The notes beneath the pieces were generated by a model. That model saw nothing but the letters and a program-made list of their open reading frames with translations, did not search any database and was not told the DNA's origin. Below, piece by piece: positions 17,643 to 25,623 of a stretch of DNA of 64,000 bases. Position 1 is the stretch's first letter. Each line of letters opens with the position of its first letter. The position numbers were made by a program, and so were the translations under genes. Origin of the DNA: JAABRU01 sp041390465 (GTDB lineage: Bacteria; Desulfobacterota; Desulfobacteria; Desulfobacterales; Desulfococcaceae); assembly GCA_041390465.1 (NCBI GenBank), contig JAWKPW010000010.1, positions 1-64,000 on the forward strand, in the 5' to 3' direction.

Positions 17643-18107
17643 ATGATAAAAGATCATGACAAGGTGCATGGATTTGCTGAATATTCCAGAAAAACTGCTT
17701 TTTTATGCAGCCGCAGAATCCCGGCCTTTGCGGTGCTGAAATGCTATGACTGGGCAGTTGAACAGCGGGAATCCGGCATCTGCGTCATCAGCGGATTTCA
17801 CAGCCCCATGGAAAAAGATGTGCTGCATTATCTGCTCAAAGGCAGCCAGCCCCTTATCCTGGCTCTTGCAAGGGGATTGAAAAAAAGAATGGAACCGGAA
17901 CTGAAAAAAGCATTGAATCAGGGCCGACTGTTAATCATCACGCCCTTTGACAGCAAGGTGAAAAGAGCTGCAGAAAAGACAGCGGAAACAAGAAACAAAA
18001 TGATGATTGCACTGGCTGACCGCATTGTCATCGGTTTTGCCAGCCCCGGCGGAAAGACAGAAAAACTTTTGAAACACACAGACAAACCCGTAAGCCGAAT
18101 CATATAA
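17643..18107 (+). CDS. DprA/SMF-like Rossmann-fold protein
   Basis: 154 residues from MIKDHDKVHGFAEY. Sequence such as KTAFLCSRRIPAFAVLKCYD, GICVISGFHSPMEKDVL, LIITPFDSKVKR and ALADRIVIGFASPGGK follows the nucleotide-binding fold of DprA (SMF) and the related LOG group: a GFHS.(M)E.D turn and an 'I.G.ASPGGK' strand-loop. It is half the length of true DprA and lacks the SAM and winged-helix parts, so it is a stand-alone fold with unknown role. A strong hairpin follows at 18129. Confidence 0.65.
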   Translation: MIKDHDKVHGFAEYSRKTAFLCSRRIPAFAVLKCYDWAVEQRESGICVISGFHSPMEKDVLHYLLKGSQPLILALARGLKKRMEPELKKALNQGRLLIITPFDSKVKRAAEKTAETRNKMMIALADRIVIGFASPGGKTEKLLKHTDKPVSRII

Positions 18108-18128
18108 ATGTACACAGAAAAAAAGCAA

Positions 18129-18159
18129 GAAACCGGATTTTTTAAAAAAATCCGGTTTC
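18129..18159. terminator. Hairpin terminator made of a family B palindrome (copy 2)
   Basis: GAAACCGGATTTTTT pairs with AAAAAAATCCGGTTTC, 21 bp after the DprA-like stop, with a T-rich stem; a plausible intrinsic terminator. Confidence 0.65.
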
Positions 18160-18220
18160 TCATATCCCCTGTTTCAGACGCATCCGAAAACTCTTTCCGC
18201 ACAGAAAAGAGTTGAGAAAA

Positions 18221-18252
18221 GATTTGGCAGGTTTCCAAAACTTGTCAAATCC
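18221..18252. repeat. TTGACAACTTT palindrome, family A (copy 3, degenerate)
   Basis: GATTTGGCAGGTTTCCAAAACTTGTCAAATC, a diverged copy of the family A palindrome. Confidence 0.55.
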
Positions 18253-18383
18253 GGTTTCCGTTCCCCTGTTTTTTTTTATTTGACTGTACAGAGATCGCAA
18301 CTTTGTGCTATTATGGGAAATTACAAAGCGGGACTTTGCACTGCCTCTGTGCAGATTAAAAAATTCAATAATTTTCGGACACA

Positions 18384-21300
18384 ATGACATCCTTTTCCAA
18401 TCCGTACAATATTCCTGCTGAAGATCCGGCAGACAGTGCTCCGCCTTTTATTGGCCGGACAGAACTTCTGCGCGAGATTTCCGGCTTTCTCATGGAGCCC
18501 TCTGATCAGACCCTGTTTCTCTGCGGTATGCCGGGAATTGGAAAGACCGCTGTGCTCAAACGCATTGCCGCGAGCCCCCAGGGAAATTTTCTGCCGGTGT
18601 ATTTTGCGCCCAGACATGGAGAAAATTCAAAACCGGAGCATCTGCTTGCGGATTTGGCAAAGACTGTCACAGAAACCCTGCATATTTCCGGCATCAGTAT
18701 CGGTGACTCCCTGCCATCCCGGGTTTTTCTCACCCTCTTTGTTCCCGGACTCCTTACCCGGATGCCCAAAGATTCCTCGCTCCTGCTCCTGATTGACACC
18801 TTTTCCGGCACTGACCGGCTTCGCTTTCGGCAGACCGAGGAATCCTTTTATGCCTGTCTTGCGGAAATTCCTTTGCAGAGTTCCGGAAGAATCCGGCTGA
18901 TCCCGGCCACTGGCAGACACTCGGATGAGCAGAAGATGACTGCTCTTTTTCCCAATGCGAAACGGACGGAAATTCCTCTGTTTTCACCGGAGGAAAGCGC
19001 ACAGTTGATAAGGCTTTCGGAAGAAAACGGCTCATTGAAATGGCCGGACACCCAGGTCGCGGCGGTGCGGAATTTCACGGCCGGACATCCGGATCTGATC
19101 CGCTGTCTGTGCAGTGAAATATGGAAGGAACTTTGCAAAAACAGACAAAACCCGGCACCCTGTGTCAGTTTCCGGGATATGGGACAGGGATTCACCCGTG
19201 CCGTGGAAAAAGCAGAGGACTTGTTTGCAGACATCTGGCAGTCTTTGGGAACAGAGGAACGGATTCTGGTATCTGCTCTGGCTGAAACCGGAACGCGCTT
19301 TGCAGATACGGAACCCCTGAAAAAACGTCTGAACGGATTTGCCTGTTTCCGCACGGATGACGGTCTGAAAGAAATTGCGGAAAAACTCTGCGCGTGGGGA
19401 CTGCTGGAAGCGGAAAACAGCAGATACCGCATCCGCATCAATATGCTGTGCCGGTGGGTGATGGCCCGCAAACCCTTTGACCGGATGCAGGAGGAGTTCA
19501 GCCGCAGAGCCGAGGAACTGTATTCCCTGGCCTGTGAACAGTGCCGGGAGGGAGAAACAGAAGAGGCTTTGCGGAATCTGCGCGCGGGTGCGGAAATCCG
19601 GCCCGAGAATCTCAAAATTGCGTCCCTTGTGCTCAAAGTGCTTATCCGTCTGGAAAAAACCGCTGATGCCATTGCCTTTGCCGAATCAGTGCCCGAATCC
19701 CTGTCCGTCCGCGTGCGTCCGCTTCATGTGCAGGCTTTGCTGCTTCAGGCGGAAAAAACACAGGAAAATGCCCGGCAGATAACTTTGTACCAAAAAGTGC
19801 TGGATCTGGATCCGGGCAATCCCCAGGCCCGCTCCCGTGTGCGGAAAAGCGCGGAGGCCGAAGGCGACAGACTTTTGGAAAGCAATTCCCTGTCTGAGGC
19901 TCTTGCCTTTTATCAACTGGCAGGTGCGGAAATCAAGGCCGGGAACGTGGAGGAATCCATAGCCCAGATTCGCATGGCTGCGGTCATATCCCAGCGGAAG
20001 CGGAGGGAAAAACTCCGGAGGCGGCTGCTGGTCTGGGGGGTTGTGCCCCTGTGCTTTCTCTGTGTCACTGCCTTTGCCCTGTATGCCGGATACCGGCACA
20101 TCACCCATGATCTGCCCCGCATCAGCACCCTTGCGGATTACCGGCCTCCGGAAGTGACTTCGGTCTATGCGGCCAATCTGCGGAAAATCGGTGAATTCTA
20201 CCGGGAACGCCGCATTGTTGTCCCCCTTTCCCGCATGTCCCAAACCCTGATTCAGGCATTCATTTCTGCCGAGGATTCCCGTTTTTTTTCCCATCCCGGG
20301 CTGGATTTCATCGGCATTGCCCGCGCGTTTTTCAAAAACATTGAAGCCGGAACTGTGGTCCAGGGCGGCAGCACCATCACCCAGCAGGTCATCAAATCCT
20401 TTCTGCTGGGCTCTGAGCGGAGTTATGAGCGCAAATGCAGGGAGGCTGTGCTGGCCTACCGCATCAACAAATCCTTCACCAAAGAGGAAATCCTTTTTCT
20501 CTATCTCAACCAGATTTATCTGGGATACGGAGCCTACGGAGTGGAGGCGGCTGCGGAAAATTATTTTGGAAAAAATGCCAAAGATCTGAATCTGGCTGAA
20601 TGCGCCATGCTTGCGGGGCTGGCCAAAGCACCGGGAAAGGATACACCGGCCGGTTATCCGGAACGGGCCAAAATCCGCCAGAAATATGTGCTTCGGCGCA
20701 TGGTGCAGGAAGGATACATCACGCAGGCCCAGGCTGAAGAAGCGGCAAATTTTCCGCTGCGCATCCGTCCCCGGCAGAACTGGTTTGCGGACGGCGTGCC
20801 GTATTTTACGGAATATGTGCGCCAGTATATTGAAAACCGCTACGGAAGAGAAGAACTGTATGCCGGCGGTCTGAAGATTTACACCACCGTTGATATAACT
20901 GTGCAGGAAATGGCGAAACAGGAACTGGAAAAGGGACTGATGGATCTGGAAAACCGGCACCGCTATCCCAAAGATGCCTCTCTGCAGGGAGCCATGCTCT
21001 GCGTGGAACTGGGAACCGGTTATGTCCGGGCAATGGTGGGTGGCAGGGATTTTGATGCCAGCCAGTTCAACCGGGCAGTGCAGGCCCGGCGCCAGCCCGG
21101 TTCCTCGTTCAAACCCATCATCTATGCTGCCGCGATTGACAAAGGTTTCACGCCTCTGAGCATTGTATATGACAGCCCGGTTTCCTATCCGGGTGCACAC
21201 GGAAGACTGTGGACGCCCTCCAATTATGACGGCAGATATTACGGCCCCATGCGTCTGCGCAGGGCCCTTGCCAAATCCCGGAATGTGCCGGCTGTCCGAA

Positions 21301-22040
21301 CCCTCAACCGCATTGGCACAGACTATGCCATAACCTATGCCCGGAATCTGGGCATCACCTCTCATCTTGACAAAGGGCTTCCCCTTGCGCTGGGGGCTTC
21401 CGGGATTTCCCTGCTGGAGATGGTGCAGGCCTATTCCGTGTTTGCCAATCAGGGCCAACTGATCCGGCCGGTGTTTATTACAAAAACAGAGGATCGTTTC
21501 GGCAATGAAATCACAGAAACCTCAGTTCCCGCGCAGGTCATTGAACCGGCCACCGCGTTTATCATGACCAGTCTGCTGCGCAGCGTGGTGGAAAACGGAA
21601 CCGGAGTCAGGGCAAAGCAGTTGAAACGGCCGGTCGCTGGAAAAACCGGCACCACCAATGATTTCCGGGATGCCTGGTTTATCGGATACACTCCGGAATA
21701 TATCACCGGAACCTGGGTGGGATTTGACATTGAGCGTTCCCTGGGAAAAGGGGAAACCGGATCACAGGCTGCTCTTCCCATCTGGCTGGGATTTATGCAG
21801 AAACTTCTGGATGGAACACCGGTGCAGGAATTTCCGGAAAGTGCGGAAGGCGTGGTGGTGACGCAGATTGACGCCTCCACCGGCATGCTGGCGCATTCTG
21901 ATTCTGCAAACATAATCCGGGAATGTTTCAAGCAGGGCACAGAACCCCAATACCGTGCGCCCAGACCCCAGCCGCAGCCCGTATATCCGGAATACCGGGT
22001 GGTGACCAAACCCGAAGAGTTTTTCAAGGCTGACATGTGA
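18384..22040 (+). CDS. STAND/AAA ATPase-TPR fused to class A penicillin-binding protein (PBP1A type)
   Basis: 1,218 continuous codons. Cytoplasmic part: P-loop NTPase with PPFIGRTELLREI, Walker A GMPGIGKT (48-55), Walker B LLLLIDTF (~133-140), then helical TPR-like repeats (~375-530) and an RKRREKLRRR anchor. One membrane helix (~548-571) leads to the periplasmic part: GT51 transglycosylase with SAEDSRFF (catalytic Glu630), GGSTITQQ and NQIYLGYGAYGVEAA, then a transpeptidase with S907-S-F-K910, S965-R-N and K1087-T-G. All catalytic motifs are present, so it should polymerise and cross-link peptidoglycan. PBP1A homologues normally have only a short cytoplasmic tail; the ~540-residue ATPase/TPR extension is exceptional. 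The ATG follows a 275 bp gap, and no frame junction is seen between the halves. Confidence 0.9.
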   Translation: MTSFSNPYNIPAEDPADSAPPFIGRTELLREISGFLMEPSDQTLFLCGMPGIGKTAVLKRIAASPQGNFLPVYFAPRHGENSKPEHLLADLAKTVTETLHISGISIGDSLPSRVFLTLFVPGLLTRMPKDSSLLLLIDTFSGTDRLRFRQTEESFYACLAEIPLQSSGRIRLIPATGRHSDEQKMTALFPNAKRTEIPLFSPEESAQLIRLSEENGSLKWPDTQVAAVRNFTAGHPDLIRCLCSEIWKELCKNRQNPAPCVSFRDMGQGFTRAVEKAEDLFADIWQSLGTEERILVSALAETGTRFADTEPLKKRLNGFACFRTDDGLKEIAEKLCAWGLLEAENSRYRIRINMLCRWVMARKPFDRMQEEFSRRAEELYSLACEQCREGETEEALRNLRAGAEIRPENLKIASLVLKVLIRLEKTADAIAFAESVPESLSVRVRPLHVQALLLQAEKTQENARQITLYQKVLDLDPGNPQARSRVRKSAEAEGDRLLESNSLSEALAFYQLAGAEIKAGNVEESIAQIRMAAVISQRKRREKLRRRLLVWGVVPLCFLCVTAFALYAGYRHITHDLPRISTLADYRPPEVTSVYAANLRKIGEFYRERRIVVPLSRMSQTLIQAFISAEDSRFFSHPGLDFIGIARAFFKNIEAGTVVQGGSTITQQVIKSFLLGSERSYERKCREAVLAYRINKSFTKEEILFLYLNQIYLGYGAYGVEAAAENYFGKNAKDLNLAECAMLAGLAKAPGKDTPAGYPERAKIRQKYVLRRMVQEGYITQAQAEEAANFPLRIRPRQNWFADGVPYFTEYVRQYIENRYGREELYAGGLKIYTTVDITVQEMAKQELEKGLMDLENRHRYPKDASLQGAMLCVELGTGYVRAMVGGRDFDASQFNRAVQARRQPGSSFKPIIYAAAIDKGFTPLSIVYDSPVSYPGAHGRLWTPSNYDGRYYGPMRLRRALAKSRNVPAVRTLNRIGTDYAITYARNLGITSHLDKGLPLALGASGISLLEMVQAYSVFANQGQLIRPVFITKTEDRFGNEITETSVPAQVIEPATAFIMTSLLRSVVENGTGVRAKQLKRPVAGKTGTTNDFRDAWFIGYTPEYITGTWVGFDIERSLGKGETGSQAALPIWLGFMQKLLDGTPVQEFPESAEGVVVTQIDASTGMLAHSDSANIIRECFKQGTEPQYRAPRPQPQPVYPEYRVVTKPEEFFKADM

Positions 22041-22247
22041 AAAAGATTCGCATCTGCTGACGGCAGACAGATACGGATAAAATTATGGACAGATTCCCCC
22101 AGAGGCAGTTTCGTTCGGATGTCCGTTCTGCATCCGCAGATCCGGTCAGAGGAAAGCGTTCTTCGGCTGAAAATCTGTCCGCCAAGAGCATTTTCTGCCG
22201 CAAACACGCACCCGGGGCAAAGATAAACAAGAAAATAAGAGGAGCCT

Positions 22248-22472
22248 ATGATCAGAGTTATCACCATCCTGATAGCTGTCGGAGCCATTGTTTACATGGT
22301 GCGCTGGTACAGGGAGCAGAAAAGGCAGGAAAATGCCGGAAGAATGACGCCGGACGAACTGGTGGAGGCCATTATCCGGAGGCAGATTTCCATACTGGAA
22401 GTTCCGCCCGAACACCGGGAGGCCGTAGATGAAATGCTGCGGGAAATCCAGTCGGAGCTGGATAAGATATGA
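22248..22472 (+). CDS. Small membrane-anchored protein
   Basis: 74 residues: an N-terminal transmembrane helix (IRVITILIAVGAIVYMV) followed by a charged, helical cytoplasmic tail (MTPDELVEAIIRRQISIL). AAGAGGAG precedes the ATG. No family is recognised. It lies between the PBP fusion and the SPFH gene on the same strand. Confidence 0.65.
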   Translation: MIRVITILIAVGAIVYMVRWYREQKRQENAGRMTPDELVEAIIRRQISILEVPPEHREAVDEMLREIQSELDKI

Positions 22473-22517
22473 AAATATGAGCGGATCAGCATAAATTTTC
22501 GGGTATGGCGCTTTCAG

Positions 22518-22550
22518 AACAACCGTATTTTTCGGAAAAATCCGGTTGTT
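22518..22550. repeat. AACCGGATTTTT palindrome, family B (copy 3)
   Basis: ACAACCGTATTTTTCGGAAA and its near-complement ending ATCCGGTTGTTT; possible terminator for the small membrane gene. Confidence 0.6.
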
Positions 22551-22654
22551 TGAAACCTTTTCTCTGTGATACTTTGTGTTTTCGCGTCTTTGTGGCAGAA
22601 AAAAACATTTCTGCATACCCTGTTCCTTGAACATTTATCAGAAAGGAGGCAAAC

Positions 22655-23998
22655 ATGGCAGACATTCCCTTAAAGAACATGGGCACCGGCGCAGGAAAAT
22701 TTTTTGCCAAAGTGCTTGTTTTCGGCATCGGCATTCTGGCACTTATTTTCCTGCTGTTTCAGGTGGTGGATTCCAATGATGCGGACAGCACCATTGTGCT
22801 GCAGTCCCTGACAGGCAACCTGCGCGTCATCACGGAACCGGGGCCTTATCTGCGCTTTTTCGGCAAGCCCCATGTTTACAAAAAGGTCATAGCCGTCAAC
22901 TTTACCGGAGAAAAAGGGGCAACAGCCGCATCCCTTCTGGATGAAATCAGTGTGCGATTTCTGGATACCTCCATCGGACAGGCCAAAGGGGTGGCCCGTT
23001 TCCGCATGCCCACAGGAGATCAGGATATGATCAAGATTCACCGGGAATTTGGCAGCCAGGATTCCCTTGCCTCCAATCTGCTGGAAAGAATGGTCAAAGA
23101 GGCGGTCAAAGCCTCCGCGCGCACCATGTCGGTGGAAGAGCATTATTCCGGAGGTTCGGGGCAGATGTCGCTGGATTTTGATGATCAGATCCGCAACGGC
23201 ATGTTTGTGGTGGATCAGGTTACAGAATATGTGCCGGTATCTCCGGAAGAAAATCTGTTCAGCGAACCGGAGGCAAAGGGAAAGGAAACCCTGGGACGGC
23301 GTCAGCGGGTGCTGGTGGTCAAGCGCAAGGATGACAAAGGCAATTACATCCGGACCAAAAACTCTCTGACTGATTACAATATTGCCGTGATTTCCGCTTC
23401 CATTGAAGAAGTCAATTATGAACAGCGGGTGGATGAACGTCTTTCAGCACAGAAACAGGCCGCGGCAGATGAGGCGCTGGCACGGCAGAATCTGAAAAAA
23501 GCCCAGCAGGAGGCAAAAACCGCTGCGGCTTTGGGAGAAAAGGCCATCGCGGAGGCAAGGGCCGGGGCGGAAAAAGAAAAACTGCAGGCGGAAATTCAGG
23601 CAGAAAAGGAAAAGGCCGTGGCAGAGATCAATGCCAAACGGGAGGTGGAAGTGGCCCGGCAGAAAAGTCTCAAGCAGGAGCAGATTCTGGATATGCAGAA
23701 AAAAGAGGCCGAAGGTCTGATGGTCATGGCCCAGGCCCGTGCCAAAGCTGCGGAAAATGCTTTGGATCCGCAACTGGTGTTTGAGAAGAAACTGCAGGCA
23801 TGGAAGGAAGTGGAGACAGCCAAGTATCAGTATATGGCCCAGGCCCAGCTTGTGCCAACCGTTCAGATGGGACAGGGCGGCAACGGTCAGCCCAATGCCA
23901 TGAACCTGCTGGAACTCATGGGGGTAAAGGCGGCCATGGATCTGGGCATGGAATTTCAGAACATTGGAAAAACACAGGACAAAACCGGGGAGCAGTGA
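22655..23998 (+). CDS. SPFH/band 7 domain membrane protein
   Basis: 447 residues: one N-terminal membrane helix (~20-42), an SPFH-type domain (GPYLRFFGKPHVYKKVI...SVRFLDTSIGQAKGVARFRM), a long Ala/Glu/Lys-rich coiled coil (~265-400, repeated AEKEKAVAEINAKREVEV-like segments) and a Gln/Gly-rich tail. SPFH proteins assemble into membrane-bound rings and scaffold membrane proteins. The ATG follows a perfect AAAGGAGG sequence. Single gene, complete. Confidence 0.85.
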   Translation: MADIPLKNMGTGAGKFFAKVLVFGIGILALIFLLFQVVDSNDADSTIVLQSLTGNLRVITEPGPYLRFFGKPHVYKKVIAVNFTGEKGATAASLLDEISVRFLDTSIGQAKGVARFRMPTGDQDMIKIHREFGSQDSLASNLLERMVKEAVKASARTMSVEEHYSGGSGQMSLDFDDQIRNGMFVVDQVTEYVPVSPEENLFSEPEAKGKETLGRRQRVLVVKRKDDKGNYIRTKNSLTDYNIAVISASIEEVNYEQRVDERLSAQKQAAADEALARQNLKKAQQEAKTAAALGEKAIAEARAGAEKEKLQAEIQAEKEKAVAEINAKREVEVARQKSLKQEQILDMQKKEAEGLMVMAQARAKAAENALDPQLVFEKKLQAWKEVETAKYQYMAQAQLVPTVQMGQGGNGQPNAMNLLELMGVKAAMDLGMEFQNIGKTQDKTGEQ

Positions 23999-24019
23999 AA
24001 AAAATCGGATTTTTTGTGT

Positions 24020-24727
24020 TCACCGTACCATGCAGTTCTGAACCCATTGCAGAGCAATCTCCCTGAAATGCTGCAAGTCCCGGTCGGTGAACACACGGTT
24101 TTTTTCTTTGAAAAATTCCGGGGACAGAATCTCGCTTTCGCAAAACTGCTGGATGACATAGAGTTGTGCACCCCGGATCAGACGGCAGATGGTGCTGATC
24201 GTTTCCGCATTGACAAAAGGCCGGACACAGGTGGTTCTGAACTCACAGGGCAGCCCGGATTCCAGAATCAGCCGGATGCTGGAGAAAATGTTTTCCGGGC
24301 TGCAGTTTTCCCAAATCAGGGGGGAATAGTGCATGGGATCGGTTTTGATGTCCATCGCCACATAATCCACCAGCTTTTTTTCCATCAGGGACGCAAGCAC
24401 CTCCGGACGGCTTCCGTTGGTATCCAGTTTGACGGGATAACCCATTGCCTTCACCTTTTGGCAGAGATCCGGCAAATCCCGGTGCAGGGTGGGTTCCCCG
24501 CCGGAAATGACCACCCCATCCAGAAATCCCCTGCGGGAGACAAGAAAATCGTATGCGTATTTTTCATCTGTTTGAAATTCATCTGTTTCCGGTTTTTTTT
24601 TCATATGAATCAGCCCCGGATTGTGGCAGTAGGGGCATCTGAAATTGCATCCCTGACAGAACAGCACGCAGCTTATTTTTCCGGGGTAATCAATAAAGGA
24701 ATTCTTCTGCAATCCTCCCAAAAGCAT
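24020..24727 (-). CDS. nrdG: Anaerobic ribonucleotide reductase activating protein-like radical SAM enzyme
   Basis: About 235 residues. The N-terminus holds the radical SAM cluster motif CNFRCPYC (CxxxCxxC) within the family context QKNSFIDYPGKISCVLFCQG, followed by GVVISGGEPTLH and LVDYVAMDIKTDP. This is the pattern of NrdG/PflA-type activases, which generate a glycyl radical on the class III ribonucleotide reductase. Start taken at MLLGGLQKN because AGGAGA sits just upstream; an in-frame ATG nine codons earlier also exists. No nrdD is in the window. Confidence 0.85.
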   Translation of the reverse strand: MLLGGLQKNSFIDYPGKISCVLFCQGCNFRCPYCHNPGLIHMKKKPETDEFQTDEKYAYDFLVSRRGFLDGVVISGGEPTLHRDLPDLCQKVKAMGYPVKLDTNGSRPEVLASLMEKKLVDYVAMDIKTDPMHYSPLIWENCSPENIFSSIRLILESGLPCEFRTTCVRPFVNAETISTICRLIRGAQLYVIQQFCESEILSPEFFKEKNRVFTDRDLQHFREIALQWVQNCMVR

Positions 24728-24756
24728 GTTCTCTCCTGATAAAAGGGTTTTCATGG

Positions 24757-24900
24757 CGGGTCAAACTGCCTGACAATGTCATCCCTTCCGGGATTCTGAT
24801 TTATTTGATGTTTTTTCTACAATAATGTCAATCCGTTCGGATTTTTTTCCGGACAGGAATCAGCGGACAGATCAACGGACAGATCAACGGATCTGACCTG
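24757..24900. repeat. MITE-like element, family D (copy 2)
   Basis: Inverted relative to copy 1: GCGGGTCAAACTGCCTGACA, then AATGTCATCCCTTCCGGGAT, an AT-rich middle, CCGTTCGGATTTTTTTCCGG and ATCAACGGATCTGACC. Interior and ends match the 6446-6588 element, with a small AGATCAACGGAC duplication near the right end. Confidence 0.7.
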
Positions 24901-24998
24901 CTTGTCCATTTTCCGTTACAGGGTGAAGTCCCGTAACGGGAAGGACATCAGTTGCAGATTGGATTGGCATCAGCGTCGATACCATATCTTTCCCGCTT

Positions 24999-25400
24999 TC
25001 ATTCGTCATAAGACTTCAGCGAACTGAGAAACAGACCGATGCCGCCGATCAGCAGCACGAGTATCGTAATCAGTTCAAATGCGGACATGCTGCGGATTGT
25101 GAAATTCACGCTGGAGACAATACCGAACAGCAGCATGGTCAAAGAGCCGATGCCCAGAAACCAGCCCAGCGGATTCCGGGCATTGTAAAAGATCATGCCG
25201 ATGCCGAAAATCAGAGGAATCAGCACCATGCCTGCGGTCAGCCTCACACTGCCAAAGCTGTAAATGGCAAACCCCATATGAAAGCCATGGGTGACGCGAA
25301 TGGCATCCAGAAACAGATACCCGCCTGCGGTCATCATGATCAGTCCCATAAAAAAGCGTCCGATTCCTCCTTTGGAACCTCCCGCTCCATGAATTGGCAT
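24999..25400 (-). CDS. Small integral membrane protein, four predicted helices
   Basis: 133 residues. Hydrophobic segments lie around residues 15-32 (FFMGLIMMTAGGYLFLDA), 48-70 (SVRLTAGMVLIPLIFGIGMI), 76-98 (LGWFLGIGSLTMLLFGIV) and 108-128 (ITILVLLIGGIGLFL), with a Gly/Ser/His-rich N-terminus. GGAGGATAAC precedes the ATG. The family is not recognised and no enzymatic motif is seen. Confidence 0.7.
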   Translation of the reverse strand: MPIHGAGGSKGGIGRFFMGLIMMTAGGYLFLDAIRVTHGFHMGFAIYSFGSVRLTAGMVLIPLIFGIGMIFYNARNPLGWFLGIGSLTMLLFGIVSSVNFTIRSMSAFELITILVLLIGGIGLFLSSLKSYDE

Positions 25401-25623
25401 GTTATCCTCCCTGTCTGTTTATATATGAGATCCGATAAATTTTCAGAAAAATGTCGGATTGCGCTTCGACAGTCTGACCTGCACAACTGCACAGCCTGCT
25501 CCCATCGTAATCCCCGCCGTGTTTCATGTCCCTGTTTTGCGCCGGTATTCTGCGGACCCGTGTTTATCTCCCTGTTTTTCGGTGAGATCTGCCAAAGTTG
25601 CATATCTGTGCGCCTGTCAGTCC

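Noticed and set aside
19686..21458. A 590-codon open frame antisense to the PBP fusion gene.
   Set aside because: It mirrors the sense gene, has no recognisable motif and no ribosome binding site; the sense strand carries all catalytic motifs. Shadow frame.
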